Assembly: GCA_949357655.1 (NCBI GenBank)
Contig: CASHTG010000019.1
Span: forward strand, 992,001 to 1,056,000
Reading direction: 5' to 3'
DNA: 64,000 nucleotides
Source of the DNA: Parascedosporium putredinis
Taxonomy: Eukaryota; Ascomycota; Sordariomycetes; Microascales; Microascaceae
This document shows positions 23,657 through 37,958 of this stretch, piece after piece. Position 1 is the stretch's first letter; the number at the start of each line of letters is the position of its first letter. The position numbers and the translations under genes are program-made. The notes beneath the pieces are model-generated. The model ran no database searches and was not told the origin of the DNA. It saw only the letters and a program-made list of their open reading frames with translations.

Positions 23657-26600
23657 CTAGGCATCCTCGGCCAGCACATCCCTCACCGCCTCGAGCTGCA
23701 GCACCACCTTCTCCTCGAGGACGCTCTCCCAACCCTCCGTCATACCCGCCGCGGCTGACGAAGGGGACCTCATGTTCTTCCACTCCACCTCCCTCTGGCC
23801 CAGGGGCAGCAGCCTCTCTCGTAGAAGCCGGCGGCTGCTCAGCCAAAACTCCACGTACTCGAGAAGGGACGCGCCATCCCACTGAACTTCCGGTATGTCG
23901 CGGTTGTTGTTTTTCCGAAGCGCGCCAATGACCCGGGTAAGGAGGGCCAGCGAGTGGATCTCCATGGCCGTGAGAAGCGTGACGTAGTGCATCGCTTCCT
24001 TGGATGCCGTGCGGCTAGTGCCCGGCGCTTCGAACCGCTCTACGCTGGACTTGAGCAGCGACGGGAACTGGTTGAGGACGTAGCTCACCTCGGGCGCCAC
24101 CGTAGTGCCCATGGCTGTGAGGAGGTTAAGGAGCAGGGGTAGCATGGCCTTGGCCCACAGGCTGTAGCACCTCTGGGCACCGACATTATCTGCAAACGGC
24201 GAAATGACGCCACGTCTCATGAATCGAGTGAGGTTGGCCGACGTGAGCTGGCTGATGACGCCGTTGCACGCCAGCTGCTCTGCCACCATAGGTAATTTCG
24301 ACAACGCGAGGAGGAATAGCAAACTGAGCTCGCCGTATACGGGGTCGCCATTGTCCGTAATCTTGTCAGACCACGAAAATAGCGAGCACGCCACCTGCAT
24401 TGCCTCGTGCGTCGCCATGATGTTGAGGATCTGTGTCTGCTGTTGATGCATATCTGGCACCCCGAGGCACGCCTGGAGCACGGCTGTGACGAGGCCGAGA
24501 TCCTCGGGTGATACTGCCGGGTTTTGATCGTGTATCAGGGTCACCAATGTCCGGAACCCCTGCCTACAACCTTGTCGAGTATGTCCAGGACCATTTGTAT
24601 CCTCGATACGAGTGTGTCCCCCGAGATTTCGACAGGGCCATCGCTCCCAGCCGAGCCCTCCTGTCCCGTGTGGGATTTCAAGATGATGTAGAGTGCCTTG
24701 AGGAGCGTGCGGTAGAGAGGGGCAGATTCCTTTTCAAAGGGCTCCTCGATCGAGGCAATGGCTCCGTAGAGCGCTTGGAGCAGCTGGTTGACGTCTCCCG
24801 AGGCAATTTTGACGCCAATCAAGCCTTGCATCAGCATCAAGGCAAAATTTGACCGTGATTCGATGATTCTAACAAAGATGTTCTCCGGTCCTTGACCTTC
24901 GCGGTTAGCTTCCAAGCATTGGAGAGCCACCTGTTGCATATATCGAGCGACGATTTCGTTGCCAGGAAGGCTACTGTTTAGCTCAAGGAGGAGGAACTCC
25001 CAAGCATGATATAATGACTGCGAGTGAGTTAGCACGGCTTGATCTGCAAGCAGGAACAAAAAAAGGGGTAAGAAAAAGGGGAACAAGTCAACGTACTATT
25101 TGAGAATCCACGAGCGAGAGATTGAGGTTTGCTCGTTCCATTTCCGTCTTGAATCCATTGCCCCTGGGCCCGCGCCAACCAGGATCAAATCGAAGCATTT
25201 CATCAGCCCTCGTTAGATCGTAATAATAGTTGTTACCTAGGTCCCTAGGCTCGAGCATCGTGCGCTTGAACTTCTCGACCGAGCACGTTGGGTACTTGGT
25301 CGCGAAATTCTTACGGAAGTTGGAATGCAAAGAGCCGTTGTAGCCAGCGATCAGGGCGCCGTCCCGAAGATAGTAATCAAGGTCCTTGAGCAGATTCTCT
25401 GCAGCAGACTTTGCTCCGCCCATGTGACGGAGGTGGTAGAGTTGCATAGCGAATGCCTCTGCAATGTATGCGGCTTCCTTCGCGTCGTATGCCGCGGCCA
25501 GGGGGTCGGTCTTGCCTGTGGTGACCGAGGACGACATGCCACGGATGCGATTCCGCAAGCCGTCGAGACTGGCAGGATCCCTAAGAATGGTGAATACCGT
25601 CCAGGGCCAATAGTTTTGGGCAGAGGTGATGAAATCCAAGATGCCCAATGCCTCTGGTCGCGACACAGAGCTTAGGCTCTTGATCTTCTCGAGGGCGGTA
25701 GAGAAGACGGATTCCGACGCAAAGTCCTTGGCTTTGGAAGCTTCAGAAACCTCTCGGGGCGTCTTGCCCGAGATTAGGCAGTTCGACATCCACTGCTGCC
25801 TGTTGCGAATGATGGATGAGAAGAATTTCCAGATCGTGGTCACTTCGGAAGGTGTCGAGAAAGGCCGGCCGATCTTAGCAAGCACGTCGAGGAACGACTT
25901 CGCAACCTGGGGACCCAGATATCCGAGTAGCGAGGGCGGCTCATCCGTTCCCCTGCCTGCGCTCTCTACTAGGGCAATGAACAGGAGGAGGGTAGGACGC
26001 TGAAAGTACTCGTTTACCGCGCTGACTCGAGAGAGGAGACCGGAACTCTTGAACAGATGCGTCTCAAAAGTGCCGACCGGGCGGTTATAGGTGTTAGCGA
26101 CCCTGAGAAGGATCGTGCTGAATTCAAGGACAGCCGAAACCTGCCCTTGCAAGACAACGTTTCTCGAATGGAAGAGCGTCGATGCGCGATGCTGGAAGCC
26201 CATGTAAAGAGTGGACTGAAGAGGCCGGAAGCGTAACGAGCCTGCCGAAGGGGAAAGGAAACTGTCAATGATGTACTCGGCACCTGCCTCGAGGCACTCT
26301 GTAGGCCGTGAAGAGCTTTCGATATCGTCAAGGCCATACGCGTAAAGAACGAGATTCTTCATCAGCGGCACGACGTCCTTCAGCAGGATAGTGTATGAGA
26401 CGTCGGATCTTAGTTTCCACGTGGACCAGTTCTCAAAAACATCTACGGCGGCCACAGCAATAGACTGGCCGAGCCTGCTTAAGGTCTTTTCAGATGTGCC
26501 GAGCCAGCTGTCAGTGTCAATACGCAGGCGGCCCTTTAGCTTGTTACCGCACTTCCTTTGCACGCTGCTGCTCATCATGGCATCGACAACGGCTGAGAGG

Positions 26601-29368
26601 AGGCGGACGGTTGAGACAAGAAAGTCAAACTGGCTGTCGGCCATATCGAGGCTCCCCGTCAATCGGGCTAATCTGCCAGCCCGGGAGTCCGAGCTAAGCA
26701 GGTCGCAGCGAGCCATGTACGAAAGAATCCGGCTAGTATAAACGGGTAAAACGGCGTGGAGGAACTGAACGCAAGCGGTCAGAACCGCCAAATCTTGGTC
26801 GTCGCCCATGGCACCGTCGTCCTGCATGGCTGAGTCGAGGATATCGCAGACAATAGAAATCACATCCTTGCTATTGTCGATACTCTTGCTAGCCTCCTCG
26901 ATGATCTCGATGGCAGATTCATGCTGGTTGGTAGCGCCGGAGAGCGTCGACTTGAGCGATTCTGCGCGGATGAGAACCGCGAGAAGGGCAATGGCTTCCG
27001 CCACCTCGGTAGGGGCCGTGCCACTCAAAACTAGGCGGTAGTCGGTCTGGGATAAGGAAAGTTGAAGACAGCTTCCTAGGAGTGCGAGGGGCGAGTACTC
27101 AAAGTCCATCTGCACAACACGGCCCGAATCCGTGACGAATCGGCCGTAGGACCCGGCAGGGATACAGAAGTCGTCCACAGCCACATGGCGCCTCGTTCGT
27201 GGGCGGGGGATGAACAAAGGCAAGGGCTCTAAAATGCGAAAAGAGTTTGTGTTTTCGTCCTCGAAGGCGAGCTCGTAGGCTTGAAACTCGTCCGGAAGGT
27301 TGAAAGTAAGGGTTGAGGTCCGGCGGAGAATGCTAAGAACCTCATCTGCCGCCTCACCGCCGGAAATGGTCGTACATTTGGCGAGTGCAGCACAGATATG
27401 GAGGAAAGGGGAATACTCAAACGGAAACCGGTTGAGGGATGTGTAGAGGTAGTTATCGAGGAATAATTCGTTATGTAATGCGGCTGCGAGGACATCAGTC
27501 TGCGCGGTAACCGCTTGATGCAGTGACATGTCCCAGTAGGATGCGCCACCAGAGAGGTTATTGACAAGAGCAACGACCGGGTCAGCCTGGTAAGGGACGA
27601 TGGGCTGGGTCCAGTTGAAGAACTCTAGGAAAACGGATCGAATCCGCGAGCTTTGCAAGGACGGGAACGACCTCTCACTAGATGCAGCCATCTGATCAAT
27701 CACGGTGAAAGCAGCCCCGTTTGACGTCGTCTGGTTCGCGAGGACCTCGATGGCCTGGCTTTCCTTGTCAAGGCCAGTAGAGCGTAGGAAAACGTCACGT
27801 GGAAGCTCGTCAATTGAGATGATGCTTCCGACTGATGATCGCCGCGTAGTTCCCGGGCGGATAGGATTGTCTTGGATAAGCTCCGCGGACTTTTGCTGGA
27901 GCAGAACATCGCGTCTCTCAGACCTATCGGTTAAGGACAGATGGAGCTGGAATAGTATAATGCTCCATACAAAGATGGTGGGGTACGCTGCTGCAGAATC
28001 GAGGCTGGAGGCGGCTTCAATGGTGCCATGGATCTCTTCCATAACTTGGGGAATGAGAGGTAGAGCATGTCCTCATTTGGAGTCTCGCCGTCCGGATTTA
28101 CATGTCGCAGTGCCTTGGTAGGGCTGAGGAGGACAAGTGACACTGCGCATGTCACGGTTTGGAGGGCAGACTGCAGTTCTTGCGCAACGGGATCTTGGGT
28201 CTAGGATATAGATTAGACCAGCTAGAAAACTAGGGACGATGGTAAAGTGATAGCGGCGGGGGGTGGCCACTCACTGAGAGTTGTTCAAAAAAGCAGTGGA
28301 GTTTCATCATCGAAAACCATCTGCTCACGATCTTGGGGTTCACCAAGGCACTACCCATATAATCTAAAGCCTGGAAAACTACTAGAATCGTGTGAACTGC
28401 TTGGTCCACGCCCGTGCGTAGCCAGTCGATAGCTAGGTCATCCTGGTTCACGAGAGGATCGTCGGTCGTGGCCTCCAAGCCGGCATCAAGTAGATTGGTA
28501 AGCTCTCCCAGAAGATCGAGGTAGACGGCGACTGTCCTCTCTACAAATGCTCGCCTTCCATTTGTATCATCTTCACGCGACATCGGTCGTGGAAGGCCAT
28601 ATAACTCGCGAAGGTTGAGGAGTGGTGTCTCGGTCGCGATGGGAAGCCTCTCGAAGAATGTGATAGAGTGGACATAGCTCGCCACCATGGAAAAGAAACG
28701 CCTCTCGTATAGGTATATTACGTAGATTCGCGCCTTTCTGGACTCCTCTTTCTGGAACTCTTCCCAAAGGGCGTCTGCGTCAACGGAGCCAGGGGTCGCC
28801 AAAGTCGCTACGATGTTCGTGGACTGAACCTCGTTACCGCCAGCTGCGTCCTGCAGGTTGAGAGAGTCTTGGAGGGAAAGCGGGCCCGCCAGATGAAATT
28901 CGGCGCGGGATTGTAGTTCGATTGCGACGATTCGGAGGGCGGCAAGAAGGTTGATCCTCGCATTCTTGCTTAACCACTGCGCATCCGCCTTGACCGACTT
29001 GGTGTCGTACTTTCCATTGGCCTTTGGTGTGATATGAATGGCCGACGTTCTCGTTTCGAACTCGGCGGCTGTAGCATCATCCTGCGCGGCAAATGTCTTG
29101 GTGGGATTTTTAACAAGGTCTTGGACGTAAGGGTCTTTGAGGAAATCGGCGACGGCCTGTGTCGTCTGGCGCGTGCCAGTTGGGTCGGAGAGAGCGGTTG
29201 CAACTGCTTTCCACGATCTATGCTTGAGAGTCAGCAAGTCGTTTGTTATAAATGGGACAGAGGACGATCATGCACGGAGCGCGGATCTAGGACGTACAGA
29301 ATGTCTCGATCTCCCTTCAAGCACTCCTCCAAGGAAGGGAAGTAGACGCGATCCAAAGCTTGCGCCAT
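23657..29368 (-). CDS. NUP188: Nucleoporin NUP188
   Basis: Large alpha-solenoid scaffold protein of the nuclear pore inner ring, partner of Nic96/Nup93. Exons 29368-29298, 29217-28275, 28200-25097 and 25017-23657. Intron sites are consensus and phases agree. The protein opens with MAQALDRVYFPSLEECLKGD, followed by ILSWKAVATALSD, resembling the filamentous-fungal Nup188 N terminus. The core is a long run of helical repeats with no membrane segment or catalytic motif. NLNLSLVDSQI joined by splicing to SLYHAWEFLLLEL is a typical Nup188 C-terminal junction. Two single-base losses occur, near 28055-28065 and in the run at 24557-24560. With both restored the length is about 1826 aa, the usual size. 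Nup192/Nup205 is the alternative large scaffold, but the N terminus and length favour Nup188. Confidence 0.88.
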
Positions 29369-32300
29369 CGCCACAAAGCTCACCAAAGAGCACTCAGGGA
29401 CCAGCGAGGTTCATTTGCTACCCTCAGCGACGGGAGAGGCGTGTTTTCTTCCCTGGTGCTGACGAACCGTGTCGTGTCGTGGGAGTCGTAAAAGAAATTT
29501 ATCACGGCTGGAGCTCTCCTCCTAGCAACGCAGTCGTCGAGGACCAAAGCTTCCTCTATTTTTGTATTTTGGGTGGATGGGCGATTCTACCAGCTGGTTC
29601 CAAGCGTTGCTAGGTGTTGCTATTCTTGATCCCCGGCCATGTGGTATTACATAATACGACATCCAGCAAAGCCGTTTCCCTTGACTTGATCCTCCCCTCC
29701 CTCCACTCCCCATTCAATTTATTGCACCAAAATCTGACACATTATAGGCGCGATCGGTGAAGTTGGCACTTGAATATTGCGTGTGAGAACTTGATGAGGG
29801 TGCGCTGTTTCCCAACCATTGCTAGGCTCTTGGGGAAATGCCGCTCTAATCCCGCGACAGCCTCAACCTGTCGCTAGGTCTTCCGGAGTTTCTACTCAAC
29901 TATAGGACTATGTAGACGAGAGAATTGCCGACCTGGTAGCAGCGGACATAAGCTCCCTGAATCTGGTGGGGACCTGAAATACTGGATCCCTCGATCTGGG
30001 TTCTGCTTGCTTGGAGCTGGACATGCCTCGGAGAGTAAGAACGGTACTCTTGAGAACGGTACAAATGCCCAACGGGGGCAACAGACATCGTGGGAAGTCA
30101 TTGGCCGATGATGGACTGTTTACGACGTCACGCTGAGCTCCCCCTCGTTTCGGGCACATGGGTCGTCCTGAGTTGAATAGTATCTAAGACGCCGAAGGCC
30201 CAGAACAATGGACGTCATGGCGTAGGCTGCGAGAATTGGAGGTCCAGGTAGGCCCAGGTAAGCTGATAGAAAATTCAAATCAAATCTCGCCGCCCCATGG
30301 ACAACCGAGTGGTTCTTAATTTGGGGCTGGCCTGGGTCAGGTTCACCTGGCGTCACGAACCATCAAACCCGGTTTCTTTCCCTGGGATTGCTCCCAAGTT
30401 CCCAGAAGATGAGCAGTGCACGGCGGCAGAAGGCTGCATTCATCCAGCAATGTTACATAGATCGATACCACCTCTACGCTCGCGCTGCTCACTCCATGAG
30501 TCCAGGAGACTATCAAGGAAACAAGACTTGAGCGACAGCTCGTATCTGTGCCGGATTTGACGAGAGGCTTGCATGCTGCAGAGTCTAAAGAGGCCTGACG
30601 TAACCTGGCAAGCCATCAAATAAAGTGACGAAATTTTACGCTGCTCTCTTCTATTCAGCCCTGGCGAAGAGGCACCAGCTAGACAAACTATCCCGCGCGC
30701 AAGCTACTAATAATTTTCCTTCACGGCCAGTCCGATCTAAGCGAGAGAATGCTGGACTAGGCGCCATCTTCGACAGGGCAATTATCCATACCCATGCCTC
30801 TGCACATGCATCGAGCACCATGAACATCTGCTGGTAGCCTGCAAGATCTTCATCATTCACGCAGTCTATCCGGATCAATTGATCGCTTCCGAGCCGATCG
30901 CTGGCTATTTGGGCGAATGGGTGTGTGTGGATAATCACTTCATCCACGGACGGGTCGACCTGATGCATAACAGGAGCCCTGCCTGTCTCTTGAGGTGCTC
31001 GGAGCTAAGAGTCGATGGACCTCGAGGTGACGAGAAGATCCGACTCTTTCACGAGTCTCTGGTACACTGGACTGTACTAGAACAATGGTGAACCCCATTA
31101 ACGCCCAAAAGCAGGATTAATTCAGCAGCTGGCCGGTGTTCAGTCCTGGCTTGCCGCCGTCAAGACCGCTGTCGTGAGATAACGGTTACATTGAAACCTG
31201 AGGATATGAGTACTGCGACTGTTCGCGCCGGAGACTACCGAGGTAGTTTTCTTCCATGCTCTGTTATTTTCTTTTCCCTTGCTCTGAAGAACATGCCAGG
31301 AGGCGTTGAATGATGAGATTGTTGCATATGCGCACTTCATCCCTTTGTATATACCGACGATGGGCGCTAAGCTCCTCGTTCGTCGTGGACAAAACCAAGC
31401 GCTAACGGCCATTTGCCTCTGGCTCCTCAGGGATAAGCTTCGCTGATAAAACTGGTCCGACTTCCATGGAAAACTTGTAGATGCTCGCCCGATTTCTAGA
31501 GGTGGGGCAGGCTCATGGACTCGTCCGTTGTTTTAGCTCCGCACTACTTGACTCCTCTTCGTCCAACCGCAGGGCCGCTTCGCTGTGCCTGCCGCTCAGA
31601 AAAACGGTCGAGCAGTGGAGGAGTGGAGGCATTGTAAGGGGAGGGGAAGAAGGAAGCGGGACAATGGGTTGGTTGTCCTTGTTGAGCTTTCTTGCTTCAC
31701 ACTCCAGATGAAACGAGTGCTCTTTGAGAGCTTGGTGGGGTGCTTGCCATCCCCTCAGCCTGGCTATGCACGTCTGGTGCATACCAACTCCACATTCAGG
31801 CACAAAGTGATAGGGAAAGGCAGTATTCTTCATTGATGGAGGCAAGAAGAGTGAGGTGAGAGGTTGACCTGCAGAGGGTGGAGGAAGGAAGGCATAAGGC
31901 TAGCAAAAGGAGCTACATAGATCCAGAGATGTACAAGTATCCTTACTCAACTCCTCAAGCATCTGGGTCGGCGTGTGAATCAGGCCTAGCTTGGACTGGA
32001 CCTGTGTTCCATTCTGGGATCAGTCTCAGGTACGACGCAACGCGGTCAGATCCATTGATCAAACATTCGCGAATGCTCAGGATTTGTGATAACAAGAGCG
32101 AGGGCTGCTTCATCATAGAGGGTTCCCCGTCTTGTCCCTCGCCCATCGCGGCGTCGTTCGCGGCCTGAGCTGAATCCTAATGCTGGTCACAGCACAACCC
32201 TGATTCAAGGCTTCGCTAAGCATTGTTGAAGAACCTCTCGGCGGTGTGTTGAGAGTAAGACTTGTCGGGGCGGACTGATGCAAACATGAATGGATTGAAT

Positions 32301-33869
32301 CAATCAATCTGGTGGATCTATTACCTACCATGTCCATCCCTAGGTGTCTCAGCGGGCGCATGGAGGTGGTTTCTCACCTACACCTACAATTGATCCATAA
32401 ATATGTACACCGATTGATACTCCTTGTGCCTGTCTGGAATGCTGAGCGCCTTTGTACCAGTGAGCAATCTGGGCCATGTCGCGATCTCTGCCCTGCACAA
32501 ACGACAAGCATCATGGAGAGCCCAGAAGCCAGTTGCCCCTAAAACATAAATCTCGCGCGAAGCTCCGTTCCCTTATGTAGTTCATCTTGCCTCCAAGGTG
32601 CGACAGCAAGACAACAATAAAAACAACGAGGAAAATAATGGGACAATAATATGGATATGCAATAACGAAGGCCAAGACCGGAATATCGGCGGCGAGGACC
32701 ATTTCAACTTCCATCAAAGATTGCACATCCCGTCACACTGAGACGATAATTCTACCCACGATGTATGTTGCCATTTCGCGCTGTCTCTCGAGATGACTCT
32801 GGGTTTTTTTTAGAAGAGAATCTGTAAAGTAAAGTAGTGGTGGTGTACATATTGAAGGCAGTTCCGACCGGATAGCTCGAGCGAGGAGGTACTGCACGGG
32901 TATCAATTGATCGGTAGCAGCCAGGCTGGATTGTAATACACTCCACCACCCAAAACACTGCAGCGGGAGGAATACAATTGACGCACTTGCAGCCGCGCAT
33001 TTCGTTCCTGTCAAGGAACCTCGACATAATACTTCAATATTGAATACTGGCCTGGCCTGGCCTAGTCTGGCTGACTGGCTGGACTGGCTCGTTGGGCTGG
33101 CTCTGGCCTGCCGTGCATGCTGTGCTCTTTTGTCTGTCCCTCGACCAGTTTTAAGCAGGCCCCAAATTAACCCCATCAATCCAATCCCGGCTGGCAAAGA
33201 AGATCAAAACTCCCAGTCCCGCCAACAATTTATAAACGTTTACCGAGCCCCCTTTCTCCAGCAACCGCCTGATGTCCAATCAACTATTGTGTCCAACCTC
33301 CCAGCGCATAGCCATTCGCTGAACGAAACATCGACGGTGTCGAGCCGACCCTACCCTCAATCTCGACGAGAGGACAATTTCCAGCAAGGCACCGACCGAA
33401 AGCCAGCAAAGAGGCCACACAAACGACGGGAAATCTACATCCAGGAAGGCACAAAGGGCGGCCCCAAAAATAAGGAAACGACGAAGCAGAAAAAGGAAAA
33501 AAGATTTGCCAATTTCCTTGTCTTGATTTTTGCCTTGTCAACACTGCTCTTTCATCGATCCCAGTCTTTTTGGCTCAACCAGACACCCATTACAGAGCAT
33601 CTCGCCCCCATCGTGGCCCTCTTTTTCGACCAAGTTACCCCATGCCGATCACCCTTCACACCAACTCCCTAACCCTGCGACCGTTAATACCCCTCGTGAC
33701 TGCCACCTTCCTCCCCAGTTCATCTCGCGATTTTCCTACTGTCAACATCGAAACCGACGACAACACGGAGTCATTCACGCCATCCGAATACCTTGGCCGA
33801 CCCATTCCGCCGACAAGGCTGTTTATCCACTCTTTCTCCTCCGAGGTCCTTGACCTTGTCCTCTAAACC
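29369..33869. other. 4.5-kb gene-free divergent interval, NUP188 to RhoGAP
   Basis: Contains both promoters. The last 800 bases or so, CT- and CAAC-rich, look like the RhoGAP leader. The 210-codon open frame at 33040-33672 starts inside a simple repeat and reads like translated leader, so I do not call it. The open frames between 29400 and 33000 are short and match nothing. Confidence 0.5.
33046..33110. repeat. CTGGC/CTGGACTGG simple repeat
   Basis: Repeated CTGGC, CTGACTGG and CTGGACTGG words over about 65 bases in the RhoGAP upstream region; imperfect pentamer/tetramer repeat with strong strand bias (G and T on the plus strand). Confidence 0.75.
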
Positions 33870-36800
33870 ATGCATATGCCTTCTGGGGCTACGATTCGGT
33901 CGGGCCCTCAGCAACCACCGCAGCCTCCTGCTCCCGAAAACGCTGCGTCACCTCCGAACAAGCGGGACTTGAAGTCATGGTGGAAGGGTTTCAAGCTGCC
34001 TACAAGTAGGAACCAAGAGCCAAATGGTACAGACACTCCCACCCAATTCCTAGTTTGCTTGTCTTCTTAGCTCTTGCCTTGTTTTCCTTCTATTTCTTTT
34101 TTTCCCCTCTGTTGTCGGTTCCGTGGGCGCGTCGCAGCTTGGGTCGTGGTGGCTCTCCGCGCTTCAACCCCAAGCTCCTGCATACCCTGGCCGCCTGTTG
34201 ACGATGCTCCTGCCCTGACCTTGATTTGCCCTCCGCATTCCCGTCATCTGTCCTTATTGTCGCGATATCTCAAGCCTTCCCAACGGAGCGGACTGAAGTT
34301 TCGATTGCTCGTCCTCGTCCTCGCCTCCGTCCCCTCCCTTGCCTCCAAGGCGAGGCCCGTTCGCCCTACCCAAACGCCTTAACGCGCTTTGAATTACCAA
34401 GCTAAATTCGTGTACAGCTCCAGAAGCGAGGCCCCAGGGCATTTTCGGCGTTCCCCTCCGTCAGAGCATCACCTATGCGAACGTCGCCATCTCGCTCATT
34501 GACGAGAATGGAAGCAGCTACATTTATGGATACGTGCCAATTGTTGTGGCCAAATGTGGTGTCTTCCTCAAAGAAAAAGGTGCGTATCTTTCGGTATCCA
34601 CGGTCGCTCGTTGACAATGCTACATCCCGTTCTCCCATGTTGCGTCGATAATTTCTGAAGCTAACCGCTGAAATTTTAACGTGTTCCCCACGGTCGCAGC
34701 CACCGAGGTCGAAGGTATCTTCCGTCTGAACGGATCGGAAAAACGAATCAAGGAACTGAAGACGCAATTCGACTCGCCCGATCGATATGGCAAGGGCCTG
34801 ATATGGGACGGATACACGGTTCACGATGCTTCCAACGTGTTTCGGCGATATTTAAACGACCTCCCCGAGCCCGTCGTTCCCTTAGATCTCTATGAAAAAT
34901 TCCGCGAACCTTTACGGGGTGCGACGAAACAGGCGAGCGGTGATGCCGAGGGGCCGCAATTCGTCGAGGACTTTGACGAACAGGGCGCCATCGCCAGGTA
35001 CCAGCGGCTCATTACAGAACTACCGCCCCTCAACCGACAGCTATTGCTCTACATTCTCGACTTGCTTGCTGTCTTCGCGGCCAAATCGGAACAAAATCGC
35101 ATGAACTCGCAAAATCTCGCTGCCATTTTCCAGCCTGGAATGCTGTCACACCCCGACCATGCCATGGCCCCAGAGGAGTATCGACTAAATCAGTGTGTGT
35201 TGATTTTCTTGATTGAGAATCAGGACCACTTCCTCATCGGAATGCAAGGCACGGCCGCCGATGAAAAGACGGTGCAGGAGGTTCAGCAAGGCACGCCAGC
35301 CCCCGCCGACACAAACTCTGCCTCTCCGTCGACGCCAACACTTGGTGGCCAGCACTCAAACCTGGGTAGGTCCGCATCAAATGCAAGCGCGGGCGCTGAG
35401 AGCGTCCGGCGGGACGGCAAGATACGGCGCAATCGCTCAACGTCTTCTAGACACTCTCGAAATGAAGGCAGCGCCACCCCGTAAGCCCCATTATTGTCAC
35501 CACACCCACCGGCGGCCTAGCGAGGAGCAACACCGTCCCCTCTAAAAATCACCCGCCCTCGTTTCTGGACGGTTCAATAAGCAATCGTCCCCGATGGCCA
35601 TGAGGCAGCCCAGCTTCACCACTGCGGCGGAAGAACTAGTCAATGACTCGCCGTCGCCCTCTCCCTGGCGCCTCCGAGTGTAGGTGTCGCGTCTCTTTCG
35701 CCCGCCTCCGCCGCTACTGCCGGTAGGAGCCAGGAGAAGCTTTTGGAGCCCCCTCTGAGGTTCTAGCGACCCCACGAAAGAGCGAAATCTCCAGAACCTC
35801 TTCCAAAGGTCCCCGACCAGCGAAGGCGAAAAGCGCCAGCGCAACAAGCTTAAAAGAGAGTTCCCACTGGTGGAACCCTGAACCCCAGCGCTCAAAGCTC
35901 CACGGCGTCCCTTTCACACTCCGCCGCCGTGTCTCCGGGCCGAGAGTCCAGCAACCCCTTTGACAATCCCCATTCTGATCCCGTGGTTGTGCCCACTCCC
36001 TCAGTGATGTCCAGCAGTTATCATCTCCCGGTGATGACTCCTCGAGCCCACGCCTCGAGGGTCTCAAATGCCCGTTTCGCCTCCCACTCTTCAACCTGAA
36101 GCGACATTAAAACCTAAGAAATCACCATCCACGTCTCTACATTCTTCATTCAACGAGGGCTCAGAGCTCGGTCAAATCGACGAGCCCATACACCAACTAT
36201 CGAGCACGGAGGCTCCCGAAAAGGAAAAGGAAAAGAAAAAGCGATGGAGATTGTCTCGATCGACAAAGAGAGACGATGGTGCTGCGCCACACCAGGCTCC
36301 GCTGCCCTCTCCTCGTCCCGTTCTAGGCACGAACGTGCTAGCAGAGGACAGTTCCCTATCGCTTGCTAGCGGTAGCGGTAAACCCCGGAAGAGCTTCACC
36401 AATGATAGCTCGGATCCCGCAACCTCCCTTGTCGAAACGCAATTGACGCAAGAGTCTGGAAGCAGCCAGAAAGAGAGATCGGAATCTGGCAAAGAGGAGA
36501 CGACGAAGAATCCGATCGGATGGATAAGGAACAAATACCGTGAAGCCAAGGAAACGCACGAACAACGCCGGAACAAGTCTCCGCCCGCAGACAATAAGCA
36601 GGCTTCATCAAGCACAAGCCGGCTATCCCTTCGTGGCAAGAGCTTTGATCTCAGGCGTGAAGACGAAAGACAAGGCAGTCAACCGCAGCCGAGCCTCCCG
36701 CCTCCGGTTGTGGCTGTCGTGGAACCACCGCCAACACAACCTGCCCAGCCTCCGGCGCAAGTTGGTGCGGTTGTTCAGCCAGACGTTGCTGCCTTTCCCG

Positions 36801-36919
36801 ACCAACAAGCACAGCCGGAGATGCAAGCTCGCCCGCAGGCCGAGCCTGAAGCAGCCCATAAAACACCACTGGTGGCCGAGCCTACGCAAGCGGATGCCCC
36901 TTCTACGCGCCCGGAATGA
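33870..36919 (+). CDS. Rho GTPase-activating protein, Sac7 type
   Basis: Stimulates GTP hydrolysis by Rho1-type GTPases; in yeast Sac7 and Bag7 damp Rho1 signalling to actin and the cell wall. Exons 33870-34026, 34418-34579 and 34700-36919, phases compatible. The first intron (391 bases) is unusually long. The GAP domain follows the second junction: IFGVPLRQSITYANVAISLI, YIYGYVPIVVAKCGVFLKE, then ATEVEGIFRLNGSEKRIKE with the arginine finger in GIFRLNGS. Further on come RRYLNDLPEPVVPL and NRMNSQNLAAIFQPGML. The C-terminal half is low-complexity, rich in Ser, Pro and Gln, with a basic KKKRWRLSRSTKR patch and NPIGWIRNKYREAKE near the end. That half is crossed by about six frame changes, the first at the C run 35477-35480, so its exact sequence is uncertain. 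Expected length is about 850 aa. Upstream of 35480 the reading is secure. Confidence 0.83.
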
Positions 36920-37958
36920 TGCTGTGTGCATTCCGTTTGATACCCATGAGCTTGTTCCTTTTATTCATTTGCTTAATTCCATGGCCAGGCGCTGGCGGTT
37001 GCCTTCTTTTCCTTTTCCTTTTCTTTTTGTTTTCTTTTTTTTTCATCTTGCTGTTGTGGAATTTCAAGTCACGTCATACCGAGGAGATGGGATACAGCAG
37101 CTGAGAGTTGCATCTACTTTCTTCGTACTCATACCTTTATATCCTCGTATCACCAATTTTTGCTGTTGGCGCCTGTCTTTAGTTGGGCAATGCTGTTCTA
37201 GGTTTATCAAACTGGCGAGAAGGCTCCTTTACGCTCTTGTTGCAATTTCCTACATTTTTCACCCTCACCACGTTTCCCCATCTCCTGCAGTGATGTATCT
37301 TCGAACAGCTGGGCGAGGGAAAGCAAAGTACATGAATGTCTATTCAATGTTTCTCTTACATGATATTTTGTCAGAGCCCGTTTCTTGACCCCAAAATTTG
37401 ACAGCCTTCCCTCCTCGTCCGTGTGGCACAAGTTTTGTATACATAATACATCCTTCGCGTACTCTCGCCACCTGGCCCCCTACTAAGGTTCGTGCATTCA
37501 TCTTTGCACTTTCGTACCCCAGGTGCAAATTCCATCAACTCTCTTGTGCTAGTTTGGGGGTTTTGTTCTTTGTCATCCTTTTTCCATGTCTGTTTGTTAT
37601 GTTGGGATACCCTGTGGCTCGCCCAACCACGATTTGAAGGGGTTTTCTTTTTTTCTTTATGGAGATGAAGACCTTAGCGCTGCTCTCCTCCCGTTTGAAG
37701 TTGGTTAGAATTGGAAGGTGGCGGGCGGCGTGGCTCATATGCGCAGCCGCTACTACCATGCTGGAATTTAAAAGGATGACGAGAAAGTTTGTACATTAGG
37801 TCGCAGGCCCCGTTCCCCAATTTCCCGGGGGCATCTAAGAGAAACAACAACAAGAGATCTAGTTTCCACCCTTCCTTCTAACTGGCCCGTTTATAGACAG
37901 CTCAATGTGCTATTCATGCCTAACGGGTGATGCCCATCTGATTTGGCTGCGAGGTTCT
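36920..37958. other. Convergent 3' flanks of RhoGAP and GPI10
   Basis: About 1 kb of T-rich sequence after the RhoGAP stop, with no coding signal. Confidence 0.55.

Noticed and set aside
33040..33672. 210-codon open frame before the RhoGAP gene
   Set aside because: It starts inside a CTGGC simple repeat and reads as translated leader.
36540..37388. 282-codon plus-strand open frame
   Set aside because: It overlaps the RhoGAP C-terminal frame and runs into T-rich 3' UTR; its composition is that of a shadow frame.
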